Positions 14,175 through 24,708 of a stretch of 64,000 bases of DNA are shown one piece after another. The stretch comes from Whalleya microplaca. Taxonomy: Eukaryota; Ascomycota; Sordariomycetes; Xylariales; Xylariaceae. Made by a program: the position numbers and the translations under genes. The stretch covers positions 581,044 to 645,043 of the forward strand of contig MU385732.1 of the NCBI GenBank assembly GCA_022497155.1, read 5' to 3'. Within the stretch, counting starts at the first letter, position 1. Each line of letters starts with the position of its first letter. The notes beneath the pieces were generated by a model. The model searched no databases. It had not been told where the DNA came from and saw only the letters and a program-made list of their open reading frames with translations.

Positions 14175-14610
14175 TTGATTAGGTTACCTTAAATTTAGGT
14201 CTCTTTAAAAACCTCGCTTTTAGGGCCTTTATTAATACCTCCTTTCGCCGGTCGGAAATTTAATATTTTTATTTTATTAATTGAATTAAAAGGATTATAA
14301 TTTTTCTAATTTTTTTAATAATTTTTTTAAGGATAATACTGTTATTGTTATAATTATATACTATTTTTATAACCAGATCTGGGGTATGCTAATTTTATTT
14401 AGTAACGATAAGTGACTGTAATAAGACTGCGGCGGCAGGAAAGTCGAAATTTACGACAGCCGTCACGATGACTGCAGCGGCAGTTTTACCTACTTTATTA
14501 GGGAAAGTTGCCTAAAAAACAGGGGGTGTACAACCCCGTTTTTTATAAAGCTGACTGCCGCCGCTACGGGAATTATATACGACTTGTAGCTGTTATACAG
14601 CTATAAATCA
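14175..14610. repeat. AT-rich repeat relic with nested inverted repeats
   Basis: From about 14175 to 14420 the DNA is very AT-rich and nearly without CpA/TpG, as in RIP-degraded repeats. It is followed by a perfect 10-bp inverted pair (GCGGCGGCAG at 14429-14438, CTGCCGCCGC at 14555-14564). This pair encloses a hairpin at 14514-14544 (A/C/G run pairing with CCCCGTTTTTT, one bulge). TAGCTGT-TAT-ACAGCTA at 14586-14602 is a further perfect palindrome. I infer an old transposon remnant; no target duplication was found. Confidence 0.5.
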
Positions 14611-14874
14611 CAGCTAAAGGGGGAAAGGTTTAGTGGAGTGACCCCCTGGTGGTGGCAAAAAGATACATTTTGCGCAGATCACAGCCGCGGCAGAGACCTT
14701 AGGAAACACGGCCTTATTTTAGCTTACGAGAGAGGTAGGGGGAACTGGGGGAGGAGAGAAACACCAATTGAAGCGAGAATGGAGGCCATTGGACGTTGCA
14801 AATCCCAGCAACACGGGAAGCAAAAAAGCCATTAACGAGTGAAGGCTCACGATCCAAGCAGCTGGGTTTACCGT

Positions 14875-14908
14875 GCAGACCATTTGCAGACCATTTGCAG
14901 ACCTTTGC
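14875..14908. repeat. Short 11-bp tandem repeat
   Basis: Three near-identical copies of CAGACCATTTG lie about 370 bp upstream of the DIS3 start. They may be part of its 5' region; no function is evident. Confidence 0.7.
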
Positions 14909-15274
14909 ATCCCCACCACCCACCTGGCTTGTGACCGTCCCATAGCTAAGGGACTAACCGAAGCGCGCACAGGCCACAAGCAACGGGCCGGCCGGCGGTG
15001 GCAGGGTGGCCACTAACGGCTGGCGCCTAGCGTCTGGCGTCTGGGGGCTGATAACGATAACACAGGCGCTGTGACGTTGGTGATTTGACCAACTAGCGCC
15101 TTGACAACCACTAACCTTAGGTAGCTTACTGCGTAATCACCTTCACTGCAGTCCATGTATTGAGGAAATCTTCAATTTATATCGCTGCCAACGGCAAAAC
15201 AAAACACAACAAATTGGGTAACACATCTTGAGAATCCAGACAGGAACAAGAAATATCGTACAGAGGCTGTCAAA

Positions 15275-18200
15275 ATGACAAGTCTCAAGAGATCTACGGG
15301 GTCTGAGCCGTTTGCCACAAACCTTTCAAGCAAGGTCTACGTGAGGTCTACCGAGAGCGGCAAGGTCCAGAAAATTGTCCGTGAGGTCTACCTTCGACAA
15401 GATATCCCTTGTGCCTCGAAGCTGTGCGCGAGATGTTATGCTTCGGCACCAAGAACTTCAAATAATGAGTGTCAGTTTCCTATATGCCTTGCAAAACATG
15501 GGTGGCCATCATTCCTAACTTCATCACAGTACCACCATTTATCCTCTCGGACAAGCCCGCAGGCACCAAGGCTTATCCACAGGGGCACTATCTTGTCCCA
15601 GACACAAATGCCTTACTCAATGCCATGGACCTCTTTGAGCAAAGCTCAGCATTCTATGATGTCGTTATCCTACAGACCGTCCTAGAGGAATTGCGCAATA
15701 GGTCGTTACCGCTGTACAACAGGCTTATTGGTCTGACTAAAAGCGAAGACAAGCGTTTCTATGTATTCTTCAACGAATTTAGATTGGAGACTTATGTGAC
15801 TCGGGAACACGATGAGACCATCAATGACCGCAACGACAGAGCTGTTCGGCAGGCTGTTAAGTGGTATAATGAGCATCTTGCTCTTAATAAGGGGAAACGA
15901 ATCCCAGCCACAGTAATGCTCACGGATGATAGAGCCAATATCGAGAAGGCAAAAAAGGATGGCATCCCCGCTACTACCCTGCGTGATTACATTTCAGGTC
16001 TCGAAGATGCGGATCGTCTTCTTGACATGATTGCTGAGTCACAGGAACGAGGCATTTCCAGGGGGAAGGCAGCTGAATTCCTATATCCTGAATATTTCAC
16101 TATGTCAAAAATGATGACTGGGGTCAAGGGTGGCGTGCTTCATCAGGGCATCTTTAATGTTTCACCATACAACTACCTAGAGGGTTCCATCAAAGTACCG
16201 GCGTTTCCAAAAGCGCTTCTTGTGCTGGGAAGAGACAACATTAACCGTGCCGTGGATGGAGATGTTGTAGTTGTGGAGGTACTCCCGCAGGACCAATGGA
16301 AGGAGCCGTCTACCAAAATCATCGAGGAAGAAGCCATCACGAAGAATGAAAACGCCGACAACGAGGAAGGGGGGGATTTCGTCACCGAGAGAGAGAGGCG
16401 CGCCCTTCAGGAAGAAGTCAAGAAAACCCAAGGCTTAAGCACCGAAGGAAGACCGCAGCCTACAGCGAAGGTAGTTGGCGTCATCAAACGGAATTGGCGT
16501 CAGTATGTCGGTCATGTCGACCCGTCATCAGTCAGTGAGTCAGCAAAGCAGGGTCGAAAGCAAGAAAGCGTCTTTTTGATTCCGATGGACAAGAAAGTAC
16601 CAAAGATCCGCATACGTACACGGCAGGCCGGGGATCTTATAGGGAAGCGAATACTCGTCACGATCGACTCTTGGGATCGAGAATCCCGGCACCCGGTTGG
16701 ACATTTCGTTAGATCCCTTGGTGAATTGGAGACGAAGGCTGCGGAAACTGAGGCGTTGTTGCTGGAGCACGACGTCCAGTACCGACCGTTTCCCAAGACA
16801 GTGCTAGACTGTCTGCCCAAGGAAGGTCATGATTGGAAAGTCCCAGCAAGTACAGATGATCCTGGATGGAAGGACAGAGAGGACCTTCGGGGTCTTCTCA
16901 TTTGCAGTATCGACCCTGTTGGTTGTCAGGATATCGACGATGCGCTGCATGCGAGAGCCCTGCCAAACGGAAATTTCGAAGTCGGGGTTCACATCGCAGA
17001 TGTATCGCATTTCGTCAAGCCAAGCAATGCCATGGACACGGAAGCAAGCATTCGCGGGACAACTGTCTACTTGGTCGATAAGCGCATCGACATGTTGCCG
17101 ATGCTGCTTGGTACTGACCTGTGCTCCTTAAAGCCTTACGTGGAGCGATATGCCTTCTCTGTTATTTGGGAGTTAAACCAGTCGGCCGACATTGTTAATG
17201 TGAGATTTACCAAGTCTGTTATCAAGTCTCGTGAAGCATTTAGCTACGAGCAGGCACAAATTCGAATCGATGATGCTTCACAGAAGGACGACCTCACACA
17301 GGGTATGAGGACACTTATGATGCTCTCGAAGAAGCTGAAACAAAAGCGAATGGATGCCGGAGCCTTAAGTCTATCATCGCCCGAAGTCAAGGTTCAAATG
17401 GAATCGGAGACTTCAGATCCAATCGATGTCAAAACTAAGGAGCTGCTAGACACCAACTCTCTCGTAGAAGAGTTCATGTTGCTTGCCAACATCAGCGTCG
17501 CAGGCAAGATCTACGAAGCCTTCCCCCAGACCGCCATCTTACGTCGACATGCCGCACCGCCCAAAACCAACTTCGACGAATTGGCCAATCAGCTGAAAGT
17601 CAAACACGGATTCGAGCTTCGCATCGGTTCGTCAAAAGCACTTGCCGACTCTCTGGATCAATGCGTTGACCCCAACGAGCCATTCTTCAACACCCTGATT
17701 CGCGTCATGGCCACTCGCTGCATGATGAGTGCCGAGTACTTCTGCGCCGGCACCCAAGCCTACCCGGAGTTCCGCCACTACGGCTTAGCATCGGAGATCT
17801 ACACGCACTTCACCAGCCCGATCAGGCGATACGCGGACCTCGTGGCGCACCGCCAGCTCGCGGCGGCAATCGACTACGAGCCCATGCACCCGGCGGTGCG
17901 CTCGCGCGGCAAGCTGGAGGCCGTGTGCAAGAACATCAACGTGCGGCACCGCAACGCGCAGCTGGCTGGGCGCGCCAGCATCGCCTACTACGTCGGGCAA
18001 TCGCTCAAGGGCCGCGTCGCCGAGGAGGAGGGCTTCGTCATGAAGATCTTCAGCAACGGCTTCGTCGTCCTGGTGCCGCGCTTCGGCATCGAGGGCCTGA
18101 TCCGGCTCCGCGACCTCGCTGAGCCCGAGCCCGAGAGCGTCTACGACGCCGATACGTACACCCTCCGGACCAGCGGGAGCAGGGAGGTCACCGTCGAGTT

Positions 18201-18291
18201 GTTCATGAAGGTCCTGGTTCGGATCCAGGACGCCAAGGATGAGGCTACGGGTAAGAGGGGCGCCAAGATGGAGTTGGTGAGGGCTGGTTGA
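15275..18291 (+). CDS. dis3: Exosome complex ribonuclease DIS3/RRP44
   Basis: Two exons, 15275-15470 and 15530-18291, give 985 aa, normal for the family. The 59-bp intron has donor GTCAGT, branch CTAAC and acceptor CACAG; the joined reading is ..SNNELPPFILSDKPAG. Domains: CR3 cysteines C46, C51 and C54; PIN endonuclease with the expected acidic residues D90 (in VPDTNAL), E119, D168 and D199; cold-shock domains at about 262-330 and 378-470; RNB exonuclease with D527, D533, D535 and D536 in IDPVGCQDIDDALH, and HFTSPIRRYADLVAHR; C-terminal S1 domain from about 880. It is the catalytic 3'-5' exonuclease and endonuclease of the nuclear/cytoplasmic RNA exosome. All key residues are present, so it should be active. 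GC at third codon positions rises sharply in the last 500 bp. The gene is convergent with dpb4. Confidence 0.96.
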
Positions 18292-19826
18292 TGTCGTTAT
18301 GTATGTGATATATTATGTCTGATCAGGTAGAGGGGCACTAGGCTATGGCTGTAGAGAAAAAGAAAGGCTATATAATGAAAATAGACCAAATTCATGGTCG
18401 ATTCCAAGGAATACGTACCTGCGGGAAGTGATAATCGCCAACGACACGGTATTAGAGAGCTCTGCCTTAATCTAGAACATCGAAGGTCTAAACAGTACAT
18501 TTGCTTCAAACTCTTCGTTTGGTCTTTTCCTCGTATCATAGGTTTACAAAGCATTTAGGACACATTAGCAACCCAGTCGAATTAATCACGGGCCTGGCTA
18601 TCCCCATAGGGGCCCCTGAACTACTTATCTACACCGAACAGAGCTTTCTATACCTTATCCTACGCGGTATTGCCATCTTCTCGCCTCGCAGCATCTTACA
18701 TCCCGGTATCCCCTTCCATCGCACACCCACCCACTGCTTCGCAACATGCCTGCATGACATCGCAGGTAAATCCCCCTTTACTTCCATACCCAGTCCCCAC
18801 AGCCCCAACCATTGCCCCTTACGGACGGATCGAACACGCCGACCGCTACCGCCGCTGAGAGAACAGACATCAGCTCTTAGAACTCTAGATACCAGGGTTC
18901 CTCCAAGGGCTTGGTCTGCGCCCGTTCGTCACCGGGAAGTTCGATCTGTTGTCAGCTGGCTACTGGCGTTCGCGTGCGTGTTAGCGGCTAGTCTTACCGT
19001 CTCAGTTACATTTAATGACGAGCTATATGGACGGGTTGTTGGGTGTTTAGATGTTTTAGTGTTGGGGGTGATAGGAGGAGGATGAGATGTACTGATGGTG
19101 CAGGAGAAGAAGCTTATGTCTTGATACCCTTGTACCAGCTTTATAAGGGCGGTTGGATTTGGTCTTATTACTTGTATAGCCTCGAAAAGAAAAAGAAAAA
19201 ATTCATATTTAAACTGGCTGGTCTTAGTGATATGTCTGTCTGTCAAGGTATTTGGATATTGCTAGTGCTTGTGAAGCCAGGTTTACGGATGCTCGTGAGT
19301 AGATGAATACCGTATATCGACCAACTCACAGTTACAAGATACCTCGTATGTGGCAACCTGACATACACATATACTAGTTACGGTATTAAGCTCGTGGAAT
19401 CCAACTAGCTTGGAATTGAACTGTTCCCATAACTGCTAAGCTTGTGAAACATAAGTAATGAGATCACAATATATATTGTTTCTGTGTTCATCATTAAGCC
19501 TCATAGAGTTGAAATGGGTTACTAAATCCAAAAGTACAAATCAGATGGAAATTGAAATGCAATATCATTCATTCAGTCGTGACTATGGTCCAAGTCTATA
19601 CGATGACGTGTGATTCAACAGGAAAGAGCCGGAACCTAGCGCCAAATCCTAAAGAACCACGGTCTATAGTTACTAGTAGCAATTCTCACGAAGAGCTCTC
19701 CTCTCATCACGCTGAAAGCCCAAGTTCATCCCTCCTAGCCGCTGGTTGAGAAGTCGAAGATCGCCTGTATGCGCCTAACCCAGAGCGAAAGGAGAAAAAG
19801 CTGCACCCTCAAATGGAGGCGCATAC
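18292..19826. other. Intergenic between convergent dis3 and dpb4
   Basis: The stretch should hold the 3' UTRs of both neighbours. The plus frame 18501-19085 (194 codons) has no family resemblance. A short segment around 18892-18965, read in another frame, gives PGFLQGLGLRPFVTGKFDLL and looks protein-like, but I could not connect it to a start codon with credible splice sites. A small intron-containing gene here is possible but not supported. Confidence 0.45.
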
Positions 19827-20942
19827 CTAGTCACTGTCGCCATGATCGAGAGCTTCATCATTGTCGTCCTTCGCCTCTCGCTCTTCCAGGTGATCTTGCT
19901 CTTCCTCGTTGTTCTCGTCCTCTTCTTCGTCTTCTTCGTCCTCGCCGCCGTCGTTCTCTTCTTCGTCCTCGTCGTCCTCGTGCTCTTGCTCGGGATCGGT
20001 CTCGGCGTCGCTGGCATCGTGTATGTCCCGCGACGGGTCAGCATCGACGTCCATGGCGGAATCGTCGGGCGCGTTCGGCTTTTGCTTCTTCGAGCGCGGT
20101 GCCCGGTCGGGTTCCGTGGTTGCCGTCGACACCATCGACGTATCAGCACCTGTGCCGCCCTTGACCTTGTCCGCCCTCTTTGCGTCCGCTACCTTTCTGC
20201 GGTAGGTGTTGCGCTTTGTAGTCTGGACCTGGTTGAATTCTGGGGTAGGTAGGTTATTAGCAAGTGTTTGGTATATATATATATACATACACATATATCA
20301 TATGGAAATGGGGAGGCGGTACTCTGAAATTCAGCCTCCAGTCTCGGGCGCATGAAGTCAAACTCTATGTCTCCGAGGGCCGCAAAGACGTCGGCCGGCA
20401 TGATGGTTTTCTTGTTTGCGCTCTGTGTATGCTCGTTCGCCCTATATCGAATCGACGATTTAGCAAATCCACCTCGTCTCTGGCTCTAGTTCTTGTGCAG
20501 TTGAACGTACGCATTGGCAAGGTAGTTGACGAAGACGGTGGCGCTCTTGCTCATGGCCAGTACGGCGTTAGCTTGTATTTGGGTGTTCGGCGGCAGGACG
20601 CCCTTGGCAAGACGCGTGATAATCGACTTGGGAAGGTTGAGATCCTAGAACTGCTGTCAGCCCAACTCCCATGACTAGAATTCTGCATAGTGGCGGAAGA
20701 CGTACCTCGATGCTGACGGTCTCCTTACTGCTGTCCTTGGAGTCTTTCTTGTCCTTCTCCTTCTCGGGGTGAGGCGGCGACTGACTAGGCTGGTCGGTCT
20801 CCATGTCTGTTGCCAGCGAGGGCCTGGCTGCCGGCGCTACAGATTGCGACATAGCTGATGCGTCGTCACCGTCACCATCGTAGACAAATTGGGCCATCGA
20901 CACGTCGGTCCGTCGAGAGGAATCACTTTTGCGAGGAGGCAT
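19827..20942 (-). CDS. dpb4: DNA polymerase epsilon histone-fold subunit (Dpb4/POLE3-like)
   Basis: Four exons give 300 aa: 20942-20706, 20644-20511, 20441-20323 and 20239-19827. All phases agree (0, 2, 1); the donors are GTACGT, GTACGT and GTACCG, and the acceptors end CTAG, ATAG and CCAG. The histone fold spans about residues 80-151: DLNLPKSIITRLAKGVLP, ANAVLAMSKSATVFVNYLANA and NKKTIMPADVFAALGDIEF. KFNQVQTTKRNTYRRK follows, then a strongly acidic Asp/Glu tail. By family knowledge Dpb4 pairs with Dpb3 in the leading-strand polymerase epsilon holoenzyme, and its homologue also serves in ISW2/CHRAC remodellers. The N-terminal 79 residues are low-complexity (PPRKSDSSRR, EKEKDKKDSKD). The first in-frame ATG of the conserved frame is used. 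Confidence 0.93.
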
Positions 20943-23256
20943 AGTGACGTTTGAGAGGCCGGGTCATGTCCAGACGTCGATCGGTTGGTACGCAGTTGGT
21001 ACGCAGTTACTAAGTATGTAGCTGCGTAGCTGTGTAGGTATTAATTAGAAAATAGATTTCCAATATTAGTGTAAGTTTTCTATTGGCTCAAGTGGCAAAA
21101 TCAGAAGCCAATTGGATTCATTCGCATTAGGTGCGATGATCGATGGCAAGTATGTACGAAGTACGGAGCTGTACAAGAGGCATGTACACAAAAGCAGCAC
21201 AGAAGGCATGTATGGACGATTGGCGTCGGCGTCGGCGTTGTCAAAATTTAGTGCAACCAGCAAGAACCCCATTAATAAAAGTCGAGCTCCCTCAGCTCCC
21301 TGTATGTAAATGGCCTGGCCAGTCAGCCAGTCAGTATGGGCAGTCCAGCCCAGGTTTAGCGTCTCGCGTACCCCACGTTCGACGCGCGAGAGACGCGTAA
21401 AGAGGCCCACTCTGTTGGAATTCTAGAAAAAAGCTCGAGCCTCCCAAAGGTCCACTTCCTCTTGCTCCCTTTCTGCTCTCTCTTTGCTCTTTCTGTCTCA
21501 TCATCAACTTACCTCAATGTTCTTTGTTAATCTTAACCATTAACCCTTATGATGAGATCTGGCTGCTAGCCGTCTCAGCCTTGAAACACTGGTCACGGTA
21601 GCCTGGCTCATTATCCCATTCTTGGAGTTAGGTCATACAGCCTGGATGGACTATAAGCTGACTAACCTGATGCATACCTAAATCCTAACATCTCTTGTTC
21701 ACAGGCTCAATCACACAGCCATATTCTCTTATGTCACTTGGAGAAAGTGTCGAGTTGAAGCTTCCCATTCACGGACTCAAGAGCATTCTGGATGCTTGGC
21801 CTTGGCTCCAACATCCCTCTCTTTACAAAGACAGATTCACCTGGTGTCGCCTGGTGTCGGATCACAGTATAATTCTAAGCCCGATTACTAACATACCTAT
21901 CAAATGGTGAAACAATGGGATATAGCAATACGACCACGAGCAATGACACGAGCATAGATACTAGGTTAGATGCTTTTGGGGGCGTCGGGAAGAAAATATC
22001 CAATGGCCATTTATGAAAACGAGCAATAAAGATGTTTGATCTGCGACAGGGAATATACCTCCCCGAAAACAGGTTACACAGCTCACCAATATCTCGCTTA
22101 CCACGCTCACCACACCTATGCCGGCATATCCACGAGGGTAGACAGATTCACCGAGATGAAGAAGGCCGAAGTTGAGTGCATAAATGATCGATACCGTGGC
22201 AGATCAAGGCGGGTGATCCGCACATCATCTCGCAATCTGGGGCAAGGGTTCCCCATCCCAGATTCAACCCCTGGTCTGATTCCTTTCACGTTTCACGACT
22301 TCAAGTATGAAAACCCCCGAGCCGAGCCGAGCAGAGCAGACCACAGCATTCAACGACCCGGCACCAACGTTGATGGCATCGGCACTAGACGTATCCTAGG
22401 TCAGGTGACGGTTCGTACAAGGTTAAACGGTCACCGACTTTTCCAAGGATCAGAACTTCGTTCGTATCGGATCAGGCTTGCCGCCGTGGGCCATAGACGA
22501 GAGCATGCATGTCAGGTGGTTGGGTATCTGGTTTTGATCAAATGGATTGAATTCATCTCAAAGCTGAGCGCTATCCATGTTCCTTTGCCTCGCAGCAGTA
22601 AACTTCCAGCTGCTACAAGCGTAGTCTACATATGAATCTCTTTATGAGTTGGGTCGTGTCATGTCTCTTCCCGGCTCCAAGCGGGTGTGCTTGAGCAACT
22701 CTTGTTGCTGCTACCCGTCCATGCATCACATCACCATCACAGTCCCAGTTACCACCAATGCTTTAAGCCTGTCGATGCACACATCAAACAAAATATCAAA
22801 AGGCCTGTTTACCTCTCTCCCATCAGAAGATAAAAAAGATAAGATAAAGCTTGGGGTATATCCTCCATGGTATTGCGTTCACGTTCCTCAACTCCAAAAA
22901 AGCACAAAATTAAAAAAAATCGTATTGATGTCATGACCCAAGTGGGTGGGTGTAAAAAGAAGATTAAAAATCATGCGTATGTTTAAAAGACGGTGGGCGT
23001 TCGGTCACGGCTGTGCTGACCGACGTGGTTGGCCAGGATGTGGAAACATCCTATAACGACAACCCTTACCGCGTAGTCTTTATCGGGCTTCGGGCTTGGT
23101 GGAGCCTCGAGATCCACGGTAATTCGAGCCGCTCTCCTTTGGTTTCCTCGCATCCCGGAGCTGAAACAGAGAAGAATGCTTGTCCCGCAGCCCTTCAGTT
23201 TCGACGCGTGGGACCGGTGGGGTAATGGTGAAACGTATGGTACATACGACCAGAGT
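20943..23256. other. Intergenic upstream of dpb4
   Basis: No gene is supported. The largest frame is plus 22036-22635 (199 codons); it has no recognisable domain, no hydrophobic signal and ordinary background composition. A CT-rich stretch lies at about 21455-21510. The first few hundred bases are the presumed dpb4 promoter. Confidence 0.5.
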
Positions 23257-24708
23257 TCAGCCGAGCGCTCGCCCGATATCGTTGTTTCGGATGTCGTTGT
23301 TTCGGCGGGATGGGGGCGGTGACAAGCCAGTGAGCTGATCGTTCTCGCCGAAATTTATCGCAGCGATGGAGGAAAACGAGAAGAGCCGGTTGTGGCCGCC
23401 GCGCAGGTTCGCATCGCTCGAGCCCCTGGGCGACGCCTCCAAGGCGCCGTGCCACGGCTCGACGGAGCTCTTCATACTGCTGCTCCGGGATCCCCTCGTC
23501 GTCCTGTAGTTGGTGCCTGGTGAGTTAGGCGGCGCTTTATGTAACCTGGAGGGCTGTCGTTTCGGAGATGGCAGGAAAGGGTCGTCGCCCGGGACCATCT
23601 CGTCCGTGAGGCCGGATCGTGCGTTTGGCGCGCGTGCCAAAACTGCACCGGGCGATTGCGGCAGATCGAAGCTATATTTCGTGTTGGTGGAAAAAGTCCT
23701 CGGCGGCCCCACATCTAGCGACGGCCGTCCGCCATTTTGATACTGGATGAGGCTTGGTGCCTTCTTGTGCGTCGACGTCGACGTCGATGGGTTGTGCGAG
23801 TGGCTGAGCCGCGAGGTGTAATGATCCGTTTCCTTTTCGTCGGGTCGGTTCGATTTCCACGTCGCTATCTCGTCATCGCCTATGGGGGTGATGCCCCGGT
23901 TGAATAATGCTCCCCGCCTTCGCCGGCCTCTTGTGTACCAATACGCTACCCCGGCAATCAGGAGAACACCGATGATGCTGAAAACTGTGCTTAGTGCGAT
24001 GGTCAACGATCTATTGCCATTGTCGTCTCCAGCATTCGAGCTGTCGCTATTCGAGCTTAGTGTGGACATGGTAGCTGTTTCTGTGGGTGGGAGAGAATCA
24101 GAGGTGAGAGTGAGAGTAGTCGGTCCAAGTCCACTACCTAGAGTGGTGGTAATGAGAATGAGCGTTTCCTCCGAGGTAATGAGAGTGTCAGTGGGCGAAA
24201 AGGCGCTCGAAATAAGGGAATTCGATGTAAGTGTACTAGTCGGAAGACTCTCGGTCGAGTCTGCTGCTGTTGAGGAAAAGGAAGTAACGAATGTGGACGC
24301 ATCAACCTCACTGCTAGTTGATATCGCGGTCGGTTGAGTCGTCGGAGCAGGAGTCTGCTCTGAGGGTTCCGGCTCCAACGAAGGAGTCGGCTCAGTGATA
24401 AGGCTTGACGGATTTACCGTCTCGTATCCCACGAATCCTGGACTTTCAACACTATCAGGACCCTGTGGGCCACGCTCCTGCTTCGGGGACTCAGCCGGAG
24501 TGCCGGACTGAGATGGACTAGCGCTACTAAGTGCTGGCGCTGTTGTCTCTATATGAAAAGAGCAAAGTTAGCTTGAGATCTTATATCTTGAAAACTAACA
24601 CCACCGATGACGGACCCGTCTCGATATTTGAACTCGGCGGCTGAACCACTGAAGAATTCCCGCCCGCAGGTCCCTGCCGAGCGGTCAATCGTGAAGCTCC
24701 AGCTACAT
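23257..24708 (-). CDS. Ser/Thr-rich single-pass membrane protein, 5' end unresolved
   Basis: The solid part is the exon 24548-23257. It encodes TTAPALSSASPSQSG followed by a long Ser/Thr/Pro ectodomain, one transmembrane helix (IALSTVFSIIGVLLIAGVAY), a basic stop-transfer stretch GRRRRG and a cytoplasmic tail of about 215 residues rich in Ser, Pro and Arg. An upstream exon ending near 24605 fits in phase and would add CSWSFTIDRSAGTCGREFF..YRDGSVIG, but a TGA at 24719-24717 closes that frame. The initiating exon, presumably with a signal peptide, was not found. A competing frame through the same upstream segment is open further back. The architecture (O-glycosylatable ectodomain, one helix, short cytoplasmic tail) resembles fungal wall-stress sensors and other plasma-membrane mucin-like proteins. 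The function is unknown. Confidence 0.6.

Noticed and set aside
18501..19085. 194-codon plus-strand frame after dis3
   Set aside because: Low-complexity Pro/Ser/Arg content and no family resemblance; it lies in the convergent 3' region of two genes.
22036..22635. 199-codon plus-strand frame between dpb4 and the membrane protein
   Set aside because: It has no recognisable domain or signal, its composition is like background, and it has no matching splice extension; length alone is not enough.
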